A DNA stretch of 64,000 nt, from positions 6,634,001 to 6,698,000 of the forward strand of contig OY292278.1 of the NCBI GenBank assembly GCA_958496175.1, read 5' to 3'. Below, in pieces: positions 47,777 through 59,519 of the stretch. Position 1 is the first letter of the stretch. The number at the start of each line of letters is the position of its first letter. Source of the DNA: Sisyra terminalis (Eukaryota > Arthropoda > Insecta > Neuroptera > Sisyridae). Position numbers and translations under genes: made by a program. Below the pieces are notes generated by a model that ran no database searches, was not told the DNA's origin, and was given only the letters and a program-made list of their open reading frames with translations.

Positions 47777-47990
47777 TTTAATCAAATAAATGCAGCCAGC
47801 TTTTAGCGGTTGTGAGGTTTGATGATTTATGGTTGGTTTCTGTGATGGCGCGGGCTATTTTCAATCGAGGCAATTTTCTTTCTGGAAAAAATGCAAAATC
47901 GTCCGATTTATTTAACGGCTCTGCATTAGTCGCTATGCATATCTTGTTGATCTATTTTATGCGATAGAGCAAATGAAAGTATTTCCGCTA
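47777..47990 (+). repeat. 215-bp flanking direct repeat X, right copy
   Basis: The second copy of the 45177-45391 segment, offset 2599 bp. It starts right after the Helitron-like 3' terminus and ends CCGCTA followed by TTATATTATA, whereas the left copy ends CCGCTA followed by the Helitron 5' end. Confidence 0.9.
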
Positions 47991-49799
47991 TTATATTATA
48001 AAACGAGGACAAGGGAAAAAATGAGGGTTGCACATTGTGTGTATATTACTAAGCAAAACAAATGACATGCCATTAGTTTTTCCGAAACAATTGAAGATAT
48101 TTTGCGGTTTGTGATTCCTGCTGTACTGACAGGAAGGATATGGAAAACGATTAAATAGTGGAAACATCATTAAAATCCGTACTTCAAAATCCAAGTTTTG
48201 TGCTTGACATATTCTATATATTCCATGCCGGGGGATGTGAAAATGGGGTTGAGATTGGCATGGGTGCGGGGGGGATGATAGAGGTTTTGGTTCATGAGCA
48301 CTTGAGGAATAAAATCCCGAGTGGTCATAATATATTCGATTAGAATCTCAAATGTGCCAATTAACACCGATTTCAAGTTTCACTATCGGCCATTTTATAT
48401 TGTCACATAAGTGACGAAAATGGCGGCCATTATAACCGTTTCGTCCAATGGCAGGTCATTATGGCATTTAGAGTTCTCGGCACATTTATAATGTCGATAT
48501 CAACATCGTTATCGACACCGAAATCTCGATCGACTTTTCAAACATTACAAACAATTTCGAAAGATAAAGGTCCTGCTGGGTAATGAGTATATGATGACGG
48601 GCGCTAAATGGGGTTAATTGTTCAAAGTGAGACATTTGAAAAAGCGATGATTATTTCTCTATTAATAATAAATAGAGTTTTATCGTTGGAAACTTTAAAG
48701 TTGACCGCGGAAATTCTGCCCCCGTTTTTTTTTTGCAATATGAAAAACGAGTTCTTTTTGAAAATGACGCCCACACTTTGCAACCCTTCTATTTGTGCTG
48801 GGGAAATTCAACGCCAGTGTTTCTCTTCAACGGATGAACTTTATGTCGACATGATCTAGCATAAGCCAAAGCCTGAGGTCTAGCACCATCCCATCGTTTT
48901 CCTCTATAATGGGGATGAAAAGAGGATTCATGTAACTACCAGTGTACAAACCAAACAACTGGGGTGAAGTGAGATTGCTCATAAATTTTAATATGTTACA
49001 TACAAAGCCATTTCCACTGACCACTACCCTTATCTCACTCAAACATAAACAACAATCACGACATCCTGTCTCACTCCCACTCAACGCCATTTCATATTGA
49101 TCATGACGAAAATCCAGGGGCGTCATCACATTTTATTACCCATATCACCTCCCAGAAAAAAAAGCAAACCCAATCTTTAAATAAATTCCCAACAAGAAAA
49201 TATTTCCAATGAAAAATCTTGCCATTCCTACAAATCCCTCAATCAAAAAAAAAGCTCCTCGCTCCATATCCAATTCCCACTTGTTGAACGTTCAAGTCCT
49301 AAGTCTTGGCTTGAAGGAATTCGGTTAAAAATCGTCGAAATGAATCTTTTCCCCATATTCTATTGCCACCCCTTTGTTACACAGTTACCACTCGAGTTGT
49401 TGAAAATCAAATTTACGTTTTCGAAACGTCGATCCGACTGTCATTTCGTCGACAATGTGTGATTGATAGGCGCAAAATAAACCGAAATGTCGGCCTTTTG
49501 AACGTGGTGATTCGTTTGCAGCGTATATTTGCCTTTTGTTAATTAAATCTACTGTATAAATGGGAGGCATTAATCAAAATCGACATTTATTGTCCTCCGA
49601 AACTTAATGTTATGTAATTGAAAGTTTTACATGTGTGAAGCGGATTTTTGATTTACTAGTTTGCAAGCAATAACAGTGGACATCTAAAAAAAATAGGATT
49701 TTTTTTCTTTTTCAATTTACAAAATTTAAATTTATGACCCATGAAAATATCAAGGTATTATGTTTTTGTCATTTATTCCAATGGTAAATTACAAGTGCA
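47991..49799. other. G+C-richer non-coding block
   Basis: From about 48000 to 49600 the sequence is clearly less AT-rich and free of the repeats seen elsewhere (CCGGGGGATGTG, GTGCGGGGGGGATG, AAATGGCGGCCATTATAACC). A 100-codon minus frame (48827-49129) and others of about 65 codons show no recognised family. It could be conserved intronic regulatory DNA or an unrecognised exon. Confidence 0.4.
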
Positions 49800-50300
49800 A
49801 CAATCAATGCGTTTAATATTTTGGCTACAAAAAACTTTTGATTTTTCTAAAATTTGACGATTTTCAAGAGAAATCTCCATAGATAATGGAAATCTTTTTC
49901 TATAAGTTTCTTTTGGGATATTCCTCGAACCCAAATTTTTGCGTGGTTTTCAAATCATCCCTTATTTAACGTCATTACAAGCACTTAAAGTTAAGATGAT
50001 TTTTGAAACTTTGATAGTCGAATTCACCCTTTATTTTTGGTGAGTTTTTGGAAAAAAAATTGCACAACACGTGCAAGTGGACTTATACTTTTGATTGGCA
50101 TCATAAAAAACCACCCTTAAAATTTGACGATTTCAGAAAAATCGATAATCTGAAATTCAACTTTTATTTTAAAATTTGGCTCAAATATTTTAACATTAGA
50201 AGAAATATTTGGATCGCTTGTCTTTAATTGCATAAATTTTTGTTATTTAGCTTTAAAGTTTCCAAACAAAGAAAATAACTAAATTGACATATATTGCAAT
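49800..50300 (+). repeat. Repeat N, copy 1
   Basis: Matches about 51170-51620 in the same orientation: GTGCAAGTGGACTTATACTT, TTTTGATTGGCA, AAAATTTGACGATTTCAGAA and AAAGTTTCCAAACAAAGAAA. A third copy is inverted at about 54485-54780. No coding motifs. Confidence 0.8.
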
Positions 50301-50639
50301 GGTACATTACAAGTGCAACAATCAATGCTTTTATTATTTTGACTCCAAAAATGGTTTTTTCTTCTCAAATTTTTCAATAAAGGGTCTAGCAAAATCCACA
50401 TGGCGAGTTGGCCCCCAAATAGGAACCTACGTAGAAACTTATGTTACAATATCGGTTTGATATATAAAAACATTTTATATACTTTTCGCGACCAAATTCT
50501 TTTTTGACTTTGAGATATGGGCAAAAATGTTCCCCCGCATGGCTATTTTTCAAAGTTATATATCTCAAAAACTAATTAAGCTAGAGTAGTGAAACCAACG
50601 CGAGGCTGTAGATTATTTTACAGAGTATATCATATATTT

Positions 50640-50965
50640 TTTTGAAATTTTAAGAAAACAAAATTATACAAAAAGAAATCAAAAAACAAATGAAATACTT
50701 TGTTTTCATGTGTTCTCTGAAAATGACAATCACAAAAAAAAAATATTTTATGCTTCTACATGAGCACTATAACTCATAAAAATTGCGTGAAAAAATAGTT
50801 GGTGCAACATCTCCCAAAAAAATGAAATGTGACTTACGCCTAATAGTATACCTCGGTTTTATTTTTTTTTCGAAGTGTTGCACCAAATTTTTTTTCACAA
50901 AACTTCAATAAAATCTAGGCCACATATAGGAGCAAAACATATATTATTTTCATAATTGTAATTTT
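50640..50965. repeat. Small foldback between the N copies
   Basis: The left arm (about 50745-50813: GCTTCTACATGAGC, GAAAAAATAGTTGGTGCAAC) pairs with the right arm (about 50873-50955: GTTGCACCAAATTTTTTTTC, GGCCACATATAGGAGC). It has imperfect arms of about 70-80 bp. Confidence 0.7.
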
Positions 50966-51169
50966 AAGGAAACATTAAAAAAATTTTTTTTAATAGTTTT
51001 TTGTTTTTCTATATTTACTCTTAAGATGATTACTTTCAAGATCAAAATAATTGATCTCAAAAGAAAAAAACAACAACTAGTGTTCAATTTTTATCAAAAT
51101 AAGAATAAAAAAGAAATTATCGTCTCTGCTATAATTTGTTTTGCATTGCAAGTAAGAAGATCATTTATT

Positions 51170-51620
51170 GAAACCACCCTTAAAACTTGATGATTCTCGG
51201 GAAAAATCAACGAGGATTAAACAATGTTTTTCTTTTACAATTCTTTTTTTCGAATGAGAAATCTTTTTTTACATTTTCGTTCAGTGCGTGGCTTGCAAAT
51301 CATCCCTTATTTAACTTAAAGTTAAGGTAATTTATGGCAATATGATAGACGAATTCACCCATTAATTTTGAATTGTTTTTGGAAAAAACTGCATTACTCG
51401 TGCAGGTGGACTTGCACTTTTGATTGGCACCAAAAAAAAAACCTTTAAAATTTGACGATTTCAGAAAAATCAGTAATCTGAAGTTCAACTTTTATTTCAA
51501 AACTTGGCTCAAATATTTCAATTTTAGAAGAATTATTATGATCGCGTGTCTTTTTTTTGCATAAATTTTTGTCATAGAGCTTTACAGTTTCCAAACAAAG
51601 AAAACAGCTAAATTTTGCCA
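51170..51620 (+). repeat. Repeat N, copy 2
   Basis: Direct copy of 49800-50300, offset about 1.33 kb (GTGCAGGTGGACTTGCACTT, AAAATTTGACGATTTCAGAA). The intervening DNA holds the small foldback. Confidence 0.8.
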
Positions 51621-51884
51621 AGCTTTAGTCTTAAGAAAACCTTTTTAAATTAAGCTTTAAAATATTTTATTAATCTAAATATTTCTATCAAAGTTCACGT
51701 TTCAAAGTTTCAATAAATAAGAGGTTTAAAATTGTATTCTATGTTGATAATAATTAAATAATAACAAAATAATTATCCATTTAAGCATTTATTGTTAATT
51801 TTCTACAGATAAAAATGTAATATATCATATGATGAGCTTATCGTTTTTTTTTTCTGAAGTCCTATCGCCAATTTTAAATGCAGT

Positions 51885-52500
51885 TTTAGTTCAACAAAGT
51901 TGTTATCCATCTTCGATAGTATTTTGTTTCTTTATTCTTTCCCCCATTGCATTACCAATAGATTGTTTATTTGGAGAAAACAAAAACAATTGAAGTTCAG
52001 TGGTTCAATGCGATGCATTTGCAGTTAAACGTGTGCAATTTGGTCATTTAAAATTCGATTTTTGTTTCCAAAAATGTTTTGATTGCGAAAAAACTAAAAA
52101 TAAATTATAAGAAAACTATATAAAAAGTGTTGAGCTGTTTTTGATGTAATTTTTACCTTTATTGTTTGGAGTTTCAATGGAAAAATTGGAATCGTTAAAG
52201 TTGCAAGGCATTCATGCAAGCCATTGCTAAACAAATGCCAGTAGTGCATATGCAATAATTGAATGATGCTATTTGTAAAATTCGAAAAAGTTTTATGTTT
52301 GCAATTAATTTTGTTTTAAAATTTTTGATCCAGTTAAAGTTTAATTATTTTTTGTAATTTGTAAGTGGACAATTTTACTTTTCACTGGATTATTTGTGGA
52401 TAAAATGGAACGGAAAAATCGGTTGATTTTGGGCGTCAGTATCATACTTAACTGTAAGTTATTTATACCTTCAATACTTTTATAGTCCAAAAAATATTTT
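51885..52500 (+). repeat. 600-bp segmental duplication M, copy 2
   Basis: Direct-orientation partner of 42440-43055, about 9.45 kb away. It lacks a few short stretches of copy 1 and has its own indels. Flanking sequences are unrelated to those of copy 1. Confidence 0.85.
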
Positions 52501-54221
52501 TTTTTAATTTCAATTAAAAATTAACGACACCCAAGACTTTGGGTCCTGTATCGGTTATCCTATTTTAAATATGTCCTCCAAGGAAAAAACCTTATATAAT
52601 CAATTTCGACCAATAATTGTGAAATAAAATCAAAAATTGGTATTCATTTTTGATTTTTATCAAGTTTCTATGACCAAAAACCTACCAAAAAGGGGTCCCA
52701 TAGTCAAAATTTTACAAAACTTAGTTTAAATTAACAAAAGCTATGGAAAGTTCATTGTAAGTACAAATTAATTGGGTTTGTTTTTGCAACATTCTATATA
52801 AATAATGGTCCATAGAAAAACTCAATTTAATTTTTTATTTTGGAATGTACAAATACATGGAATACCACAACCACAACCTGGTCGTGGTGCCTACAACTGG
52901 TTCATGAATGAAACATTTGGATCTTTCTTTATCTGCCTGCGATTCTCATCTACATCTTTTGCCATCCAAAGTTCTGCTATATCGTATTTTACAAAGTAAA
53001 CCAATCAATAAATTTTTGGCACTCTCAATGAGAATGCATAACATTAACAGATTCTCAGATTTAATTTACATTTTTCCAAATTCTGTCCATTGCTCTACGA
53101 CCTGTTTCTATGTTTTTAAATGAAGTTTTCTCTTGTGAAAAATTCACCCAACAATAAAATTCTTCTATAAAACTTGTTAAAAAAATGCATCATCCACTTC
53201 ACTATTTTCATATATGTTTGATGCAAGAGTCCACTGTTGTCTGTTGTTTAGATTACATTCCATAAATGTTCCATAAAAATATTTATTTAAATAAACGGCA
53301 CCATCATGTTTTATGAAACAATATTTCACCGATGAAATCCAAATGATCTTTCATAAAAATTCAAATTGCACGTTGTCGTCTTTATTTTCTTAAAATTAAA
53401 CACTGAAATATTTGCTCACAACAGTTCGAAGAAACAAATACAGAAAATTGGGCGTTTATTTACAATGTTGGGGCTTAAAAACCGATGAAAACTTTGCAAA
53501 GATTGAATTTTCTTTACTAGCAATTCTTTGGTTTTCTTTAAAAAAAAAAAGAAATCCTTATACAGTCAAATGCTTTTGATTTATAATTTACTGTATCGGC
53601 AATGACGTGGAGCTTTTAATGCGTGGAAATTAATTTCAAGTGGTTGTACATAACTGGTAAAAGCTCTACAAGGCTTAACACCATCCGATTAGTATATATA
53701 CATATACACTTAGTGAAAGCTCTGTCTAATTTATAATGATTATTTTAATGTATTCAATTGAAATGGTATAAAGTAGCGAAATTCGCGGATGTTTTAGTGG
53801 GGTGGGGTGTGTTGATAGTTTATTTCGCACCTCTCACGGCTTTTATCACAACACCGAAAATTCAAGCGCCCGTCTTACACTTAAATACGTCCATAATTCA
53901 CGTCCTAATGAAAGATAAATAGCGGTTTGATGAATTAATACGCAGTATGTGAAAATAGAGCGATAAATTTTGTGGCATTTTCTTCGGGCATTTTCCTGTA
54001 TCAGTGTAAGGGCCAGAAAAGTATCAATTTATTTTGAAACAATATTTCCTCAACTTGTTGATAAACTTTAAGTATTAGTACTGTTTTTAAATTTGCTATT
54101 TTTTAGTGGAGAATAAAATACAATCAGGTATAGTACTACGATTATAATACTATATAGTCAATAGTGTGGGTTAAAAAAATCGATTATTTTTTTTTCTCAT
54201 TTATATTTCTCGTGAAAATTG
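52501..54221. other. AT-rich stretch with lower-AT patch
   Basis: No gene recognised. The frames at 52805-53123 overlap in two registers without motifs. 53760-54000 is somewhat less AT-rich (TTTAGTGGGGTGGGGTGTG). Confidence 0.4.
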
Positions 54222-55045
54222 TCAAACTTTAAAGGGTGGCTTTTTACGCTTTTGATTAATCTTTGATTTGAAAAACCAGTATCTTTCCGTGAAATATTCG
54301 CAGCCCAACAACTGAAAAATGGTGCAACAAAGCAATTGAATAAAATGAACATGACAATTGAAACTAATGACATGATTTGAGAGAAAAAGGGTAGTTATTT
54401 GGTGGAAGAGAAAACAAAAACTTTTCCTGTTTAAACTTTTAGTTTTATCCTTTGTGTTTGTTCGAAAATTTACCACAGATGATAAATTTTTAGGGTGTTT
54501 TTTTTATGACAACAATCAAAAGCGTAAGTCCACCTGCACGTGGTGAGTAATTTTTTTCCAAAACTCACCAAAAATAAGGGCTGAATTGGACTATTAAAAT
54601 GCCAAAAATCTTGTAATGTCGATAAATAAGGGATGATGTGCGAGCCATGTACAGATTGGGGTTTGTGGTAATGTCCCAATCGAATATACAGAAAATGATT
54701 TCCAATTCGAAGGAAAATAAAATTTTCATCGTAAAAAAAATCTTTGGTTAATCATCGTTGGTTTTTCTCACAAATCGTCAAATTTTTAAGGGTGGTTTTT
54801 TATGTTTTTCCTTAATCTTTGATTTGAAAACCAGTAACTTTCCGTGAAATATTCACAGCCCAACAACTGTAAAATGCTGCAACAAAGCAATTGAATAAAA
54901 TGGACATGACAATTGAAACTAATGACATGATTTGAGAGAAAAAGGGTAGTTATTTGGTGGAAAAGTAAACAAAAATATTTTCCGTTTAAACTTTTATTTT
55001 TATCCTTTGTGTTTGGTTGAAAATTTACAACCGATGATAAAATCT
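54222..55045. repeat. P - inverted N - P composite
   Basis: Repeat P occurs at 54222-54480 and 54785-55045 in direct orientation (CCGTGAAATATTC, CACAGCCCAACAACTG and GACAATTGAAACTAATGACA in both). Between them is an inverted copy of repeat N (AAAAGCGTAAGTCCACCTGC). It can be read as one and a half units of a tandem P-N unit, or as P copies flanking a captured N segment. Confidence 0.85.
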
Positions 55046-57474
55046 TTATGAAAAGCTTAATTAATATTGTTTCCAAATACAATGGATAAAAGAACATTGG
55101 TACAAAAACGCAAGAAAAGTTTAAGAATCACAAAAATATTTTCCCCGTGCAAAACCAGCGCGGAAATAATAATTTATTTTATCAATTTCCCGCCTTTTTA
55201 CAATTTAATCCCGAAACAATGTTATCAGTTTAACGATGTCATCATTCTGAAATGAAACCAAGATCAAATATCATAATTTTTATTAAAAACTTTTACAATA
55301 AAAAAACAAAAAAAAACAGGAGAATAAGTAATAACAATAAAGGGGAAAAAAATTCATCCCTCCATCTGTAACGTCCGCGCCACCACCCTTAACCAATTTG
55401 AAACGTAAGAAACCGCAAGCGGGAACAAAACAAAGCAATTTCACGCTGAATATAAAGACGTAAAACTTAAATAAAAATAATCACCTCGAAACAAACATAA
55501 CCTCACTTTTGTGTCATCATTGTTATCTGTAACAAATTGCGAATTTTCCAACTCCTGTCCTCTTTTTCGCACTAATGGCGTACTTATACACACAACCTCA
55601 TTTGTTGTAAGAGTAAAAGTGAAAAATTAAAAGAGTACGACTATAGTCTCCAAGCATTTGAATCGAGGGCGAGGGGGGGTTGGTATTTTTTTTATTCTAT
55701 TCTAAACCAGATCCATTTAACTGCACAAATGTGAGAATGAAAATCCTCTTTACGTTTCCACAAGATTCACGTGGGTTCAGAGCAGAGCACGGCCGCCCAT
55801 CAACCACCAACCCTCAACCCTCATCACCCCCCCCATAACCTCACTATTATGTTCAGCTGCATTTTTCTTACCCGCAAAAGATTATCGTGGCGACGAGCGC
55901 CGCTCATTTAAATTAAATTAAGTGTATTTGAGATTATAGCAGGCGCAATGTTATTTCGCTTGTTTAAGTGTCACATTTCATTTTGTTCACCCCTAATTCA
56001 CACCCCCTCCCAAAAAAAAAAAAAAAAAAACGTGAGCTTTCTGCCGTTTTTTTTTCTTTGCATGCCATTACTTTATTTCACATTAAACTATAATGCATAG
56101 CAATGAAATAACGCTAACGTTTCGGACCAATTTATTGTCTTATATTAAAAAAAAAATACATTATGTAAAATGTCCTCCTTTAGTTCAAATATTTTATTAC
56201 AATTTTTTGTAGGAGGCGCCACTATACCATCTCAAAGCAATCTATTTTTTTTCCGCCAACAAAAACCTCATTTTTCGTAGAAAAATTCCCCGCGGTTGAC
56301 ATCACATTTGCACAATAATCCGCTTAACACCGAATTAAGTTTTTGTTATAATTGTGTGGCACACCATTATTAGCCTCATTATAATTATTATTGTTACAAC
56401 AATGCCTAACCTAACAAAAGCCGTCCATATTCGGAACGGGAAAACCCCGTTTTTCAAGGCAATCGCGTAACAAAAACCCAAACGCAGAAAACACACATGT
56501 TTTGTTTGTTTTAATTTTGTTTCACAATGATTTCAACTGTTTTTGCATACTTTCCCCGCATAATTTCATCATTATATTCCCACAAAAACAATATGGCAGC
56601 CAGTCGAAAGAAAAACATGTATCTTAATGAAGTGAAAAAGACGAAAGCTTATTTTAATAAAAGCTCTAACGTAAAATGCGCTTTGTCATAACTAATTACG
56701 AATAATTTTAACAAAAGATAGTGCCAATCTAATTAATTAATGCATCCTTTTATGCATATTCAAATTGAAGAATAGAGAAGAGATTATAGCTAGACGTAAT
56801 TGAAGCAGACACTGAAGAAAAAAAAATGTGCCTAAAAAGATTTCAAGAGCTTTTTTTTTGGGTTAAATCGCAGTTATATTTTTTAACTTTTACATGAAAG
56901 CTATTATTTAGATTTACGAACAATTGTAATGTTGCCGCTCGTTCAATACTATCACATTTGCACATATATATGTATCATATCCTCAACCCTCAAGCACTTG
57001 ATTAAATATTTATAAATTCAAAGTGAACTCCTTGTTCTAGGGTGGCTATGGAAACCGTTTTCGGGTCCTAGTAGGGTATGTCTATGGGGGATGAATTCGA
57101 GACGTTTTTTCCAAGTGGAAGTTTTCGCCTATTTTATATGGGGGGGGAGTCGGTGTGGAAAAGCTGGGAAAATTGAAATGGTATGGCCAAGTTTTCGTAG
57201 GGTTGGGGTAGGTTTTTAACAACGTGAACACTTTTAAATCCTTGTCTATAATTTATAGGGACGTGTACGATGAAATTGCGTTGGTGCCAAAAAAAAAGGA
57301 AATACTTCCACTACAATTGCACAGGTGTACAATTTTAAAAGATTTTGAATTGGCGCAAATATATATATAAAAAAATAGGAAAACATTATTTAATGGCAAA
57401 TAATAAGTTAAGGATGAGGTTGAGCAAGTCTTAAACATGCTTTTGTGGTTCCTAGATGTTTTTTTTACCAACAA
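55046..57474. other. Non-coding block with G+C-richer patches
   Basis: No gene recognised. 55370-56060 holds C-rich single-strand-biased tracts (CATCACCCCCCCCATAACCT), an A run at 56012-56030 and GCACGGCCGCCCATCAACC. 57040-57200 is G-rich (TGGGGGGGGAGTCGGTG). No known promoter or start of the dpr transcript could be identified. Confidence 0.4.
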
Positions 57475-57587
57475 ATTAAGGTTATTTTCGACTATTTTGG
57501 TTCCAAGATTTAGTATCTTTTTTTTATTATATCTTAATTTATGTCTTTATTGATTCAGAGCGCTGCATTTCTACCAAAAATGGAAAA

Positions 57588-57711
57588 TTGGTAAACATAT
57601 TCAGAGGACTAGGATCAAATAATAGTCAGTCAAAACTAACTAGTTTTGATTCTATTATTATAATTATTATTATTTGATCCTAATCCTCTGAATATTTTTA
57701 CCAATTTATCA
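57588..57711. repeat. Hairpin within array unit 1
   Basis: CATATTCAGAGGACTAGGAT is followed, after about 50 bp, by its near complement ATCCTAATCCTCTGAATATT. The loop is rich in ATT. Other units lack it, so it was inserted or formed after the tandem amplification. Confidence 0.85.
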
Positions 57712-58727
57712 TCATCGAGGATCTGAAACTTTACAATAAAAATGGTTGTATAACAAAAATGAAATTTTTCTCCTTGTATAATAGGGAAGTATAGTCTTCA
57801 ATAGTATGCAGATTCTTCTTCAGTCGTAGCCCTATTAAGAAAAATTCATTTAAGAATCCATGGAGATCCCTATGTGCTGATTTTGGATGGATTCATTTGT
57901 GTTTTACTATGTTAATTTCTATATGGAATTCCATGTTGATTCCTATAAAAATCCACATAAAGGTATCAAATAATTTTCACCTTAATTTTTCCAGAATTTT
58001 TCCATCAAAATTTATAATCATGTATTTTGTTACGGAATGTGTATTTAAGTTTCCCCCTAAGTTAATGTCGCAAAGGGTTTTGTCGTTTTTTAACCCCATC
58101 AAAAATATCTTGTCTTAAATAAAAATAAAAACATTTATCCAACAATAAAAAATATCACAAATACGGTTTGTTCTTCCTAGGTCCCATTTTTGCCTATTTG
58201 CAATCCAGTTACTGAGTAATGCTTAGTTTTTTTTTGGTTATTTTGGTTCCAGAATTTGGTGTCTCTTGCTTATCGATTATTTCTAGTTCCCTGTCTTTAT
58301 TCTTTAAGAGTGCTGCATTTCTTTCGAAAATTGTAAGGTTTTTAGGAAAACTGTGGTCTTATTCTCTTTACGACTGAATCTAATTGTTGCATTATCTAAG
58401 GGTACTCTAATTGTAGGCAGATTCTTCTTCAATTGCAGCCCTATTAAAAAAATCATTTAGAAAACCTTTTGGATCTCTAATTGTTGGTTTTGGATGAATT
58501 CCTATGTGCTTTTCCATGTGAATTCCTATATGATTTCTAATGTGAATTCCTATTGAAATTCACAAAAAAAAAGCAAATGATTTTCTACTTAATTCTTATA
58601 AAATTTTTCGTCAAAATTAATTTTTATATCATTAGTAACGGAATGTCAATTTAAATTTCTCCTATGATTTAATGTCGTAAAGGACTTGGTCGTTTTCTTC
58701 CTCCGTCAATAGTATCTTGTTATCAAT

Positions 58728-58805
58728 ACAAAGAAAAGCATATTAACAACAAAGAAAATCATACTAACAACAAAGAAAAGCATATTAACAACAAAGAAAA
58801 ATAAC
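58728..58805. repeat. 21-bp minisatellite, about 3.7 copies
   Basis: ACAAAGAAAAGCATATTAAC plus one base is repeated in tandem with small changes (ACAAAGAAAATCATACTAAC in copy two). It is present only in the second array unit. Confidence 0.9.
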
Positions 58806-59519
58806 ACAATTATGATTTATTCTTCCTGAGTCCCATTTAACGAATTAGTAATTCAGTTCCTGAGCAAAAAAAAATTTTTTTTTATTATTTTGGTTCCAGA
58901 ATTTTGTATCTCTAGTTTTTCGATTATTTGCAGTTTCATGTTTATATTCATTAAAAGCGCTGAATTTCTTACAAAAATGGTGAAATTTTTTAGATTACTG
59001 CAGTGTTATTCTTTGTATGACTGAATCTAATTGTTGCATTATCTAAGTGTACGCCAATAGTATGTAAATTCTTCTTCAATCTCAAGTTTCAGTCCTTTCA
59101 AAAATCATTTAGGAAATCATGTGAATCCCTATGTATAGGTTTTGGATTGATTCCTGTGTGTTTTAACATGTAGTATTTTATGAGGATTTCTGTAGGAATC
59201 CACGTTGGTAAATTATGTCATTTTCGATCAAATTTTTACATAAAAAAATATTTTTCTGTCATATCTTTTGTTATGGAATATAAAATTAAGTATGTCCTCC
59301 CATTTAATGTGAAATTAAGTGTTTGGTTGGTTTCCAACTACGTCGAAGATATCTTCCCTTTAATAAAAATAAAATGCTTATTTTGAACAATTAAAAGAAC
59401 AAACAATTATGGTTTCTTATGCTTATAGGGTCGAATGAAGATTGTTGAAATTTAGGCGCATTTTGATAATAAGATGGTCTTCTTTTAATGTCCACTAAAT
59501 GGTGATATTCTCTCTAGCT

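Larger units (their letters stand above)
57475..59440. repeat. Tandem array, period about 600-750 bp, three units
   Basis: The landmark TATTTTGGTTCCA recurs near 57490, 58238 and 58886, and unit ends with (GTTTGTTCTTCC or equivalents) recur near 58165, 58815 and 59410. Unit 1 carries an extra hairpin (57588-57711) and unit 2 a 21-bp minisatellite (58728-58805). Units are quite diverged. No frame is conserved. Confidence 0.8.
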
